A stretch of DNA of 64,000 nucleotides, from the NCBI RefSeq assembly GCF_024138395.1, contig NZ_JAMYDU010000001.1, positions 310,001-374,000 of the forward strand, given 5' to 3'. The position numbers were made by a program, and so were the translations under genes. Shown in pieces: positions 35,356-45,585 of the stretch; position 1 is the stretch's first letter; each line of letters starts with the position of its first letter. The notes beneath the pieces are model-generated. The model was not told where the DNA came from. It saw only the letters and a program-made list of their open reading frames with translations, and searched no databases. The stretch is from Pseudomonas mandelii. GTDB taxonomy: Bacteria > Pseudomonadota > Gammaproteobacteria > Pseudomonadales > Pseudomonadaceae.

Positions 35356-35398
35356 ATAAATAGCCCTCCTGAAAATAAGAATCCAAAGGACCCCGGCT

Positions 35399-36514
35399 AT
35401 GCGCGAACTCGGTATCGGACTCATCGGCACAGGTTTCATGGGCCGCGCCCATGCCTTGGCCTTTCGCAACGTCAGCGCCGTTTTTGAATTGCCGCTGAAG
35501 CTCAAGCTCGCCGCCCTCGCAGACGCCGACCCGCTACGCGCCCGACATTGCGCCGACGCTTGGGGCTTCGATGCCGCTCACAGCGACTGGCAACAGCTGA
35601 TCAATGATCCCAAGGTCAACCTGATCGCTATCACTACGCCTAATCATCTGCACTGCCCCATGGCCATGGCCGCCCTCGCCGCCGGCAAACCGGTGTACTG
35701 CGAAAAGCCACTGGCGGTGAACCTCGAACAGGCCAGCGCCATGCGCCTGGCCGCTAAAGCTGCAGGCGTGGTGACGCGGGTCGGGTACAACTATCAGCAC
35801 AACCCGATCATCGGCCTCGCTCGGGATCTGATTCAAAACGGAGCGCTGGGGCAGATCATCAGTTTCCAGGGCGAATTCAGCGAAGACTTCATGGCCGATC
35901 CCGTTTCACCCTGGTCCTGGCGTTGCGACGCCGATTACGCCGGCGGTGCCTTGGCGGATCTTGGTAGTCACTTGCTGGCCATGGCCCGTCATCTGCTGGG
36001 CGATATCGAGGCGGTGTGCGCGGATACCCAGACCGTGCATGCCCAACGCCCTGTTACGTTGGGTGGTCAGGAACGACGCGAGGTCGCGGTTGACGATCAG
36101 GTCCACGCGTTGCTGCGGTTCGCCAACGGCGCGCGCGGCACGTTCAGCAGCAGTTGGCTCAAACACGGTTACAAGAATCACCTGAGTTTTGAAATCAGCG
36201 GCACCCGGGGCACCCTGGCGTTCGATCAGGAACGCTTGAATGAACTGCGGATGTATCGCGCAGGGCAAGGCGGTTTTCAACGGCTGCTGGCAGGGCCGGA
36301 TTTGCCGGGTTATGCCGCTTTCAGCCCGGCACCGGGGCATCAGTTGGGTTACAACGAACTCAAGACCCTTGAAGTGCATGAGTTGGTGATGGCGCTGGCC
36401 GGCCTCGGTCAGGTTGGGACGGATTTCGAGCAGGCATGGGAAGTCGAACGCCTGGCGACGGCGATCCGTTTGGCGGCACAGGAGTCGCGGTGGGTCAGGA
36501 TCGAAGAAATCTGA
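35399..36514 (+). CDS. Gfo/Idh/MocA family oxidoreductase
   Basis: 371-residue NAD(P)-dependent dehydrogenase with the Rossmann loop GTGFMG (10-15), the catalytic EKP (103-105, Lys104) and the family C-terminal beta-sheet domain (GGALADLGSHLL; RGTLAFDQERLNEL). It may act on an inositol or sugar. AAAGGA precedes the ATG at 35399. It stands alone on the plus strand behind two operator-like palindromes. The exact substrate is not evident; myo-inositol-type polyols are suggested by family and operator. Confidence 0.82.
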   Translation: MRELGIGLIGTGFMGRAHALAFRNVSAVFELPLKLKLAALADADPLRARHCADAWGFDAAHSDWQQLINDPKVNLIAITTPNHLHCPMAMAALAAGKPVYCEKPLAVNLEQASAMRLAAKAAGVVTRVGYNYQHNPIIGLARDLIQNGALGQIISFQGEFSEDFMADPVSPWSWRCDADYAGGALADLGSHLLAMARHLLGDIEAVCADTQTVHAQRPVTLGGQERREVAVDDQVHALLRFANGARGTFSSSWLKHGYKNHLSFEISGTRGTLAFDQERLNELRMYRAGQGGFQRLLAGPDLPGYAAFSPAPGHQLGYNELKTLEVHELVMALAGLGQVGTDFEQAWEVERLATAIRLAAQESRWVRIEEI

Positions 36515-36587
36515 CCAGACGCTCAAGCCACGCACGCCAGTTGAACAGAGGGCCACTGGCGGTACACGCCATCACACCGACGCAGGC

Positions 36588-36809
36588 TTACTGAGTGACG
36601 CAACGGGTCAGGGTCGTGGTCCGGGTCACCTGCCCTTCAACCCTCATATCACCCTGCACATCAGTATTTTCGGAGGTCTGACAAGTACGAACCGGTGCCG
36701 GTGGCGGCGCAGCGGGTGGTGGCGGCGGCGGACTCGCACAACCACCCAGAATCGCCGTGCAGAGTACGAGCGACAGTGGCGAAAAAGTAGGTATTCCAAA
36801 ACTGTTCAT
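36588..36809 (-). CDS. Small proline-rich lipoprotein
   Basis: 73-residue predicted lipoprotein: hydrophobic signal (SPLSLVLCTAILGGC, lipobox LGGC), then a Pro/Ala run (CASPPPPPPAAPPPAP) and a short Thr-rich tail with two further cysteines (CQTSENTD, RCVTQ). The start at 36809 is the first ATG giving a normal signal peptide; an in-frame start at 36977 is longer and unlikely. Function unknown. Confidence 0.6.
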   Translation of the reverse strand: MNSFGIPTFSPLSLVLCTAILGGCASPPPPPPAAPPPAPVRTCQTSENTDVQGDMRVEGQVTRTTTLTRCVTQ

Positions 36810-36918
36810 AGGCTGACCCGCGATAAGTGATCGACACCTATGTGTGACAACAAAACATCCGCACAAAATCCACCAGCCAGCTGCGAGAAACAGATCGCCC
36901 TTGTTGGCACGCCGGCGT

Positions 36919-37167
36919 CTATGAAGCAGCGGACCGATGCAGGCCACTGCTCTGAAGCTCATACCGCAGCTCTTCAATCAACGCCGCCATTGCCTCTGGC
37001 GTCCTGAGCATCGCCATGTTCAACCCACTGACCACCAGATCCACCTGCCCCGTCGCCGGATGATAAAGCTTCACCGTCAACGAATTATCCCCTGTAAGCG
37101 CACACTCACAGGCCAATGGCGAAAAGCTGAGTTCCAATTGCATACGTAATTGCGTCAGATGAATCAT
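36919..37167 (-). CDS. DUF1652 domain-containing protein
   Basis: 82-residue protein with the Pseudomonas DUF1652 pattern: LELSFSPLACECAL, SLTVKLYHPATGQVDLVVSG and the terminal ALIEELRYEL. AAGGTG precedes the ATG at 37167 by 7 nt. The function of the family is unknown. Its 3' end is upstream of the lipoprotein gene on the same strand. Confidence 0.75.
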   Translation of the reverse strand: MIHLTQLRMQLELSFSPLACECALTGDNSLTVKLYHPATGQVDLVVSGLNMAMLRTPEAMAALIEELRYELQSSGLHRSAAS

Positions 37168-37359
37168 CCCGGTTCACCTTGGCGACGACGTAAAATCGAC
37201 CCCACGCTTGATCTGTTCGCACTCATGTGGCTGTTCCTTTAGCTGCATCGAAGAGGACGCGATACGACCCGAAGCCTCGTATCACACCCTCACAGCCTAG
37301 AAAAAGCAGCCCCTGAGCAAAACATCAAATTGCACCACCCCAACTAGTGCATTTGCATC

Positions 37360-38856
37360 TTAACGTTGCCCCTTGGGCCTACTCTCACTGGAGAACAGAC
37401 CCCGTTCGCGAGCCCAGACAATCGCTTCACTGCGGCTGTGCACATCGAGTTTGGAATACACCGTCGACACATGATTACGCACCGTATTAGGCGCCAGTTT
37501 CAGGCGCGCAGCGATTTCCTTGTCGGCGAGGCCTTCACAAATCAGGCCGAGCACATCGCGCTCCCGGGCGGTCAGTTCGGTAAACGACACACTGGGCAAT
37601 TGCGGGGAATTTACGTTCTTCACATTGGCCAGTTTCTCGATCAGCGTGCGACTGAACCAGGAGGCGTCTTTCATCACCTCTTCGATCGCCGACACCAATT
37701 CCAGCTCGGTGCGTTTGCGCTCAGTGATGTCCATCAACACCAGCAGGTAACAAGTACCCTCCTGAATGTTCACGGTGTCCGCCGAAACCGCGCAATCGAT
37801 CAACCCGGCATCCTTCCCGCGCACCTTGATATCGATGCGATCCACGCGCCCGGTTTTCTCCAGGGCCGCAAACAGTCGCGTGCGAGTGCCCGCGTCCTCG
37901 ATAAAACCGAGTTGCGCCACGGTCTTGCCGAGCACCTCTTCACTGGAAAACGCGAGGGTATCGAGAAAGGCTTCGTTGACGTCCATCACCACTTGATCGT
38001 CGGCGCTGCACACCAGGATCGGCACCGGGGTAAGGCGAAAGGCTTTGGCGAACCGTTCCTCGCTCTGGCGCAGAGCAATTTCGGCCTTGTGCCGCAGCTC
38101 CATGTCGACGAAGGAAAACAGCATGCAATCTTCGTCGTTGAGCTCGAGCGGTTGTCCGGCAACGATCACCTGTTTGCTGCCAACGTCGGGTAATTGCAGT
38201 TCGGCCTGCATCTGCGGAATGGTTGCCCCGTCACGCAAACGCTGCTTGGCCAGGTCCTTGTTTTCGGCGCGCTCCAGCACATCCAGCTCATAGGTCGAAG
38301 CGCCTATCACCTGATCGCGGGCATAACCGGTCATTTCCAGGAAGCCCTGGTTGACTTTGATGTAGCGCAAATCGCTGAGGCGACAGATCACCGCCGGGGC
38401 CGGGTTGGCATTGAAGGTCTTTTCGAAACGCTGCTCGGCGCTGGCCCACTCGGTGACGTCGTTCATGATCAGCACCAACGACTCCGGCTCGCCGGCGCGA
38501 TCGGTCAGCACCATGCTGCGCACGCTGTGAACCCAGGTGCGCTCGTCGTTTTCGACTGGCGTCAATGCAACCAGCACATCACTGAACACCTCGCCGCGGG
38601 CAACGCGGCTGATTGGATAATGCTCCATCGCTACCGGGTGATTGTTGCGATAGCGCAAGGCAAACCGCTTCGCGTATTCCTTGGCATTGGCCCCCAGTTC
38701 ACCAATCCGACTGACCCCGTGCATGGTCAGCGCGGCGTCATTGGCCCAGAGAATCGTCTGATCGAGCTCCAGCAGAATCACCCCGTCGGACAGGCCGGCG
38801 ATGATCTGCTGCAACTGGCGGCGATTGGTTTCGGTGGTCAGGACGTCCTGGCTCAT
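37360..38856 (-). CDS. Triple-PAS LuxR-type transcriptional regulator
   Basis: 498-residue cytoplasmic protein. PAS-like modules lie at about 10-135, 140-255 and 260-385 (each ends with MNDVTEW, SFVDMEL and LMDITERKRTELEL respectively), then a LuxR-type helix-turn-helix at about 428-485 (LTARERDVLGLICEGLADKE, NTVRNHVSTVYSKL). The first PAS has ILLELDQTILWAND; no haem or flavin residue stands out. There is no receiver domain, so sensing is probably direct through PAS. The promoter side (38857-38978) is shared with the end of the SigJ-like gene. Target genes unknown. Confidence 0.85.
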   Translation of the reverse strand: MSQDVLTTETNRRQLQQIIAGLSDGVILLELDQTILWANDAALTMHGVSRIGELGANAKEYAKRFALRYRNNHPVAMEHYPISRVARGEVFSDVLVALTPVENDERTWVHSVRSMVLTDRAGEPESLVLIMNDVTEWASAEQRFEKTFNANPAPAVICRLSDLRYIKVNQGFLEMTGYARDQVIGASTYELDVLERAENKDLAKQRLRDGATIPQMQAELQLPDVGSKQVIVAGQPLELNDEDCMLFSFVDMELRHKAEIALRQSEERFAKAFRLTPVPILVCSADDQVVMDVNEAFLDTLAFSSEEVLGKTVAQLGFIEDAGTRTRLFAALEKTGRVDRIDIKVRGKDAGLIDCAVSADTVNIQEGTCYLLVLMDITERKRTELELVSAIEEVMKDASWFSRTLIEKLANVKNVNSPQLPSVSFTELTARERDVLGLICEGLADKEIAARLKLAPNTVRNHVSTVYSKLDVHSRSEAIVWARERGLFSSESRPKGQR

Positions 38857-38978
38857 TGGATCTCCACGATTGCGACGGCGCCGTTACGCGCCGCCCTGTG
38901 AAGATTACGACCGCCGGGGGCTCTGATAGTGCGAATGAAGCGGCTGCCGGGACAACAAGATCATTTCGGGCCGATGGA

Positions 38979-39872
38979 TTACTGCACTTCCAACCCCGTC
39001 TCCAACCCCGCCAACTTATCCGGATTACGCATGATGAAAATCCGGTTCACCCGTCCATCCTCGTCAAAACCAAAACTCAGCGATGCAACGAGTTCACCGT
39101 CGGTTTTGATGATCACGCCTTGAGCACCGTTGATTTGCGTGGGCAGCCATTCGTACGTCTGCCAGTAGGTGTGCAATGACTGGCCGATGAAGTCCAGCAC
39201 GCTGTTGATGCCGAACAGGGTTTCGCGGATGGCCGAGGCCTTGCCGCCGCCGTCGGCGCAGAGTTCGACGTCTTCGGCCAGCAGCGCGGTGAGGGACGCG
39301 GTTGAGCCGCTGGCGATGGCGCTATGGAAGGCGTTCAGCAACTGGTCCTGACGCGCCGGCTCCGGCTGATAGCGGATTTGCCCGCTGCCCAGACCGGTCT
39401 TGGCCCGGGACACGAGCTTGCGGCAAGTCGCTTCCTGGACGCCGATCGCCTCGGCCACTTGCGAGTAATCCATGTCGAAAATTTCGTAGAGCAGGTACGC
39501 GGCGCGCTCCTTGGGGGTCAGCCGTTCCAGCAAGAGCAGGAACGCGGTGGACAATGACGAGGCCAATTCATGCATGTGTTCGGGTGAATGCTGATGGGTG
39601 GTGTGAATCGGCTCCGGCAGCCAGGTGCCGATGTAGTCGACCCGTGACGTGTGCGCCGAGCGCAGCACGTCAATGCAGTGCCGGGTGCAGGCCGTGGTGA
39701 GCCAGGCGGCTGGCGTGGTAATGGAGGCCCGGTCGGCCTCCAGCCATTTGATGAACAGCTCTTGCACCACATCCTCGGCGTCGGTGCGCGAGCCGAGAAT
39801 GCGATACGCCAGACCGAGCAAAAAGGGCCGGCGCTGTTCGAACACAGCGGCGGCGTTTTCAGCGGAGTTCAT
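38979..39872 (-). CDS. SigJ-like ECF sigma factor with C-terminal SnoaL-like domain
   Basis: 297-residue ECF sigma factor. Region 2 has RRPFLLGLAYRILGSRTDAE and VQELFIKWL (about 14-45), region 4 has ERLTPKERAAYLLYEIF and YSQVAEAIGVQEATCRKLVS (about 116-152), and the last 120 residues form a SnoaL/NTF2-like domain (FHSAIASGSTASLTALLAEDV). This is the ECF41/SigJ architecture, in which the C-terminal domain modulates activity in place of a separate anti-sigma factor. It starts 3 nt after the carboxymuconolactone decarboxylase-like gene, a frequent partner of this class. Confidence 0.88.
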   Translation of the reverse strand: MNSAENAAAVFEQRRPFLLGLAYRILGSRTDAEDVVQELFIKWLEADRASITTPAAWLTTACTRHCIDVLRSAHTSRVDYIGTWLPEPIHTTHQHSPEHMHELASSLSTAFLLLLERLTPKERAAYLLYEIFDMDYSQVAEAIGVQEATCRKLVSRAKTGLGSGQIRYQPEPARQDQLLNAFHSAIASGSTASLTALLAEDVELCADGGGKASAIRETLFGINSVLDFIGQSLHTYWQTYEWLPTQINGAQGVIIKTDGELVASLSFGFDEDGRVNRIFIMRNPDKLAGLETGLEVQ

Positions 39873-39875
39873 CGA

Positions 39876-40310
39876 TCAGTGCCTCGACACCTGCAAACGG
39901 TTCCACAGGTTGATCATGCCGATCTCGGCCGTCAAGGCGCCGATCTGCGCGTCGTTGAAGTGTTCGCGCAAGTCGCCGCGCAGGGTGGCGTAATCGGTCT
40001 TTTCGTCGAGTACGGTGAGGGCTTCGGTCCAGGCCAGGGCGGCGCGTTCGGCAGCGCTGAAATCGCTGACATGGCGCCAGACGATCAGGCGGTCCAGGCG
40101 TTCGTTGGTTTCATTGGCTTCGCGCGCCTCGCGGGTGTGCATCTTCACGCAGAAACCGCATTGGTTGATCTGCGAAGCACGCAGATGCAGCAGGTGTTTG
40201 AGCGTCGGGTCCAAATCATGGCTGTCGAGGGTGACATGGACTTGGGTCAGGCTTTCGAAAACCTGAGGGATGGATTGCAGCAAATTGACCGGTTGGGTGT
40301 TGGACGACAT
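39876..40310 (-). CDS. Carboxymuconolactone decarboxylase/AhpD-like protein
   Basis: 144-residue all-helical protein with the AhpD-type redox motif CGFCVKMH (Cys51, Cys54, His58). In this family the CxxC reacts with peroxides. It is translationally coupled to the SigJ-like sigma factor gene downstream, and such genes are typical targets or partners of ECF41 sigma factors. Substrate unknown. Confidence 0.85.
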   Translation of the reverse strand: MSSNTQPVNLLQSIPQVFESLTQVHVTLDSHDLDPTLKHLLHLRASQINQCGFCVKMHTREAREANETNERLDRLIVWRHVSDFSAAERAALAWTEALTVLDEKTDYATLRGDLREHFNDAQIGALTAEIGMINLWNRLQVSRH

Positions 40311-40398
40311 CGTGTTGCTCCGCTAGAGGGGTTCAACAGGATGACGATTGAGGATTCGGGTTTGTGACGTGGGGGCAATTTTTAATAGGTAAAAAGCG

Positions 40399-40460
40399 AA
40401 AGATCGCAGCCTTCGGCGGCGCTCACAGGCGCGTAGGAGCTGCCGAAGGCTGCGATCTTT
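40399..40460. terminator. Family-D palindrome acting as probable terminator of the carbamoylase gene
   Basis: AAAGATCGCAGCCTTCGGC and GCCGAAGGCTGCGATCTTT are complementary arms separated by about 24 nt, and T/A runs flank both ends. The element begins 7 nt past the hydrolase stop (minus strand). The same repeat recurs at 55777-55882. Confidence 0.7.
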
Positions 40461-40466
40461 TGACCT

Positions 40467-41750
40467 TCAAGCGGCCAATTCACCACGGGCAATCGCATCC
40501 GAAGCCGCCAGCATCGCCCGCAACAACACCGCACACCCCGCGGCCAGGTCATCCGGCGCGGCATTTTCGATTTCGTTATGGCTGATGCCGCCTTCGCAAG
40601 GCACGAAGATCATCCCGGCCGGGCCGAGTTCGGCGAGGAAGATCGCGTCGTGCCCTGCTCCGCTGACGATGTCCATGTGGGACAAACCCAACCCTTGAGC
40701 GGCGCCGCGTACCGCTTCGACGCAGCCTTTGTCGAAGTACAGCGGCGGGAAGTCGGCGGTGGGTGTCAGTTCAAAGGTCAGGCCATGTTCCTCGCAGGTG
40801 GTTTCGATGACTTCGCGAACTTCGGCGATCATCGAGTCCAGACGAGCCGGCTCAAGATGACGAAAGTCCAGGGTCATGCGCACTTCGCCGGGAATCACGT
40901 TGCGCGAGCCGGGGTAGGCTTGCAGGCAGCCGACGGTGCCGCAGGCGTGGGGTTGATGGCTGAGGGCGGCGCGATTGACCGCGCCGACGATCACTGAGGC
41001 GCCGACCAGAGCGTCCTTGCGCAGGTGCATCGGCGTCGGGCCGGCGTGGGCTTCGACGCCGCGCAGTTTCAGGTCGAACCATTTTTGCCCAAGGGCGCCC
41101 ATCACCACGCCGATGGTTTTGCGCTCGTCCTCAAGAATCGGGCCTTGCTCGATGTGCGCTTCGAAATAGGCGCCAACCGCATGGCCGCTGACCTTGCGCG
41201 GCCCGGCATAGCCAATGGCGTTCAGGGCTTCGCCGACGGTCACACCCTCGGCATCGACCTTGGCCAGGGTTTCTTCGAGGGTGAATTTTTCCGCGAACAC
41301 GCCGGAGCCCATCATGCACGGGGCGAAACGCGAGCCTTCTTCGTTGGTCCAGACCACCACTTCCAGCGGCGCCTCGGTTTCCACGCCCAGATCATTAAGG
41401 GTGCGCAAGACTTCGACCCCGGCCAGCACGCCGAAGCAACCGTCGAACTTGCCACCGGTGGGTTGAGTGTCGATGTGGCTGCCGGTCATCACCGGGGGCA
41501 GATTCGGGTTGCGCCCCGGACGACGGGCGAAGATGTTGCCGACAGCGTCGATGCTGACGGTGCAGCCGGCCTCCTCGCACCAGTTCACGAAGATGTCCCG
41601 GGCCTGGCGGTCGAGGTCGGTCAGGGCCAGCCGGCAGACACCGTCCTTGACCGTGGCACCGAGTTTGGCCAGGTCCATGAGCGACTGCCACAGACGGTCG
41701 CGATTGATGTGCTGGTGGGTGGACTGCAGAACGTCTATGGCAGCGTTCAT
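40467..41750 (-). CDS. Zn-dependent amidohydrolase of the N-carbamoyl-beta-alanine/N-carbamoyl-amino-acid hydrolase family
   Basis: 427-residue M20-type metallo-hydrolase. Metal and catalytic landmarks are SHIDTQPTGGKFDG (His92, Asp103) and NEEGSRF (Glu137/138), with later family text GHAVGAYFEAHIEQGP and SGAGHDA. In this cluster it most likely hydrolyses N-carbamoyl-beta-alanine to beta-alanine, CO2 and ammonia, the last step of reductive pyrimidine degradation. The ATG at 41750 has GAGGAG just upstream. The NCS1 permease gene precedes it on the same strand, with a family-B repeat between them. Confidence 0.88.
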   Translation of the reverse strand: MNAAIDVLQSTHQHINRDRLWQSLMDLAKLGATVKDGVCRLALTDLDRQARDIFVNWCEEAGCTVSIDAVGNIFARRPGRNPNLPPVMTGSHIDTQPTGGKFDGCFGVLAGVEVLRTLNDLGVETEAPLEVVVWTNEEGSRFAPCMMGSGVFAEKFTLEETLAKVDAEGVTVGEALNAIGYAGPRKVSGHAVGAYFEAHIEQGPILEDERKTIGVVMGALGQKWFDLKLRGVEAHAGPTPMHLRKDALVGASVIVGAVNRAALSHQPHACGTVGCLQAYPGSRNVIPGEVRMTLDFRHLEPARLDSMIAEVREVIETTCEEHGLTFELTPTADFPPLYFDKGCVEAVRGAAQGLGLSHMDIVSGAGHDAIFLAELGPAGMIFVPCEGGISHNEIENAAPDDLAAGCAVLLRAMLAASDAIARGELAA

Positions 41751-41773
41751 GGTGATCTCCTCAGTTTTTCTTC

Positions 41774-41881
41774 TGATAGTTCCCACGCTCCGCGTGGGAA
41801 TTCATCCATGGACGCTCTGCGTCCGCTTCTGGGACGCGGAGCGTCCCGGGCTGCATTCCCACGCAGAGCGTGGGAACGATC
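41774..41881. repeat. Family-B palindromic repeat
   Basis: TGATAGTTCCCACGCTCCGC with complementary GCAGAGCGTGGGAACGATC at the far end; the inner GGACGCTCTGCGTCC pairs with GGACGCGGAGCGTCC. The outer end overlaps the NCS1 permease stop codon by two bases. Confidence 0.85.
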
Positions 41882-43364
41882 AAACCGCAGTTTTCACAAC
41901 AGTAGGACTCGGCCGCATCACGCTCAACCCGTAATAAATCAGCCCACCAAGGACCGAGCCGGTGAACCAGCCGTAGCTGTAAAACCAGCTGAACGCATCG
42001 CTGCCCAGCGACAGCAGCGTCAACGCCACCGGCACGCCGAACGCGATAAAGCCGAACCAGTTCCACGCCGGGTAAACGTCATCGCGGTAGAGACCGGCCA
42101 GGTCCAGTTGCTGTTTCTTGATCAGGAAATAGTCGACCACCATGATCCCGGCGATCGGGCCCAACAGGCTCGAATAGCCCAGCAACCAGTTGGAATACAC
42201 CGTCTCAAGGCTCAAATCCGAGACGATCAGCCCCAGCTTCTTCAACAGCTCATGGGCCATCAGCGCCAAGCCGACCAGCCCCGTGAGGATCACCGCTTTG
42301 GTGCGGTTAATGATCTTGGGTGCAACGTTCTGGAAGTCGTTGGTCGGCGAAACGATGTTGGCCGCGGTGTTGGTCGACAACGTGGCGATGATGATCAGCG
42401 CCATGGCCAGTGCAACCCAGACCGGGCTCTGGATATGGCCGATCAACGTGACCGGATCGGAGACGGTAACGCCCACCAGTTTTACCGAAGCGGCCGTCAT
42501 CACCACGCCGAGGGAGGCGAACAGGAACATGGTCAGGGGCAAGCCGATGATCTGCCCGACGATCTGATCCTTCTGGCTTTTCGCGTAGCGGCTGAAGTCC
42601 GGAATGTTCAGCGACAAGGTGGCCCAGAAGCCGACCATCGCAGTCAGCCCGGCGGCAAAGTAACTGACCACGCTGGCCCCTTCCGGACGCTTGGCCGGGA
42701 TCGCCATCAACTCGCTCATCGATACGTTCGGCATCGCCCACACCAGCAGCCCTACACCCACCAGCACCAACAACGGCGCCGAGAGGGTTTCCAGCCATTT
42801 GATCGAGTCCGCGCCGCGAATCACCACCCACAGGTTCAAGGCCCAGAACACCATGAAGCCGATCACTTCACCGGTGCCGCCGAGGGCTTTCCAGTCATCG
42901 AACACCGAGCCGAGAAACAGGTGAATCGCCAGCCCGCCGAACATGGTCTGGATGCCGAACCAGCCGCACGCCACCAGGGCACGGATCAGGCACGGAATGT
43001 TCGAACCGAGGATGCCAAAGGATGAGCGCAGCAACACCGGAAACGGAATGCCGTACTTGGTACCGGGGAAGGCGTTCAAGGTCAGCGGAATCAGTACGAT
43101 GATGTTGGCGAACAGAATCGCCAGCAGCGCTTCGCCGACGCTCAGGCCGAAGTAGGCAGTGAGTACGCCGCCGAGGGTGTAGGTCGGCACACAGATTGCC
43201 ATGCCGACCCATAAGGCGGTGATGTGCCATTTGTTCCAGGTTCGTTCGCGCACCTTGGTCGGTGCCATGTCGTGGTTATAACGGGGACTGTCGAGGACGT
43301 CGCTGCCGGCTTCTAGCTCAAACAAGCCGTCGCGCTCGGTCACTTGCGATCTGATCTGTTGCAT
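41880..43364 (-). CDS. NCS1-family nucleobase/hydantoin:cation symporter
   Basis: 494-residue inner-membrane carrier with about twelve hydrophobic segments. The N-terminal text RTWNKWHITALWVGMAICVP and later LVACGWFGIQTMFGGLAIH are typical of NCS1 permeases for pyrimidines, hydantoins or allantoin. The ATG at 43364 (MQQIRSQ) has GGAG 5 nt upstream; in-frame ATGs at 43400 and 43451 are less supported. It is divergent from the dihydropyrimidinase gene and shares its intergenic region. It probably imports uracil, thymine or a dihydropyrimidine. Confidence 0.88.
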   Translation of the reverse strand: MQQIRSQVTERDGLFELEAGSDVLDSPRYNHDMAPTKVRERTWNKWHITALWVGMAICVPTYTLGGVLTAYFGLSVGEALLAILFANIIVLIPLTLNAFPGTKYGIPFPVLLRSSFGILGSNIPCLIRALVACGWFGIQTMFGGLAIHLFLGSVFDDWKALGGTGEVIGFMVFWALNLWVVIRGADSIKWLETLSAPLLVLVGVGLLVWAMPNVSMSELMAIPAKRPEGASVVSYFAAGLTAMVGFWATLSLNIPDFSRYAKSQKDQIVGQIIGLPLTMFLFASLGVVMTAASVKLVGVTVSDPVTLIGHIQSPVWVALAMALIIIATLSTNTAANIVSPTNDFQNVAPKIINRTKAVILTGLVGLALMAHELLKKLGLIVSDLSLETVYSNWLLGYSSLLGPIAGIMVVDYFLIKKQQLDLAGLYRDDVYPAWNWFGFIAFGVPVALTLLSLGSDAFSWFYSYGWFTGSVLGGLIYYGLSVMRPSPTVVKTAV

Positions 43365-45425
<2,061 letters not shown>

Positions 45426-45435
45426 TCCGTACCAA

Positions 45436-45542
45436 TGATCGTTCCCACGCTCTGCGTGGGAATGCAGCCCGGGACGCTCTGCGTCCCATTGGAACGCGGA
45501 GCGTCCCTTGAGGCATTCCCACGCAGAGCGTGGGAACGATCA
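45436..45542. repeat. Family-B palindromic repeat inside the dht-preT interval
   Basis: TGATCGTTCCCACGCTCTGC with complementary GCAGAGCGTGGGAACGATC; inner arms GGGACGCTCTGCGTCCC and GGAACGCGGAGCGTCCC. The preT reading frame is open back into it, which could mislead start calls. Confidence 0.85.
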
Positions 45543-45585
45543 GCCCACCAGAGGCAGCACCTCAAATAACCGTGAGGCCAACACC

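Noticed and set aside
41025..43025. 666-codon plus-strand frame across the hydrolase and permease genes
   Set aside because: Antisense to two well-supported genes; rich in His, Gln, Arg and Asp as expected of shadow frames in GC-rich DNA.
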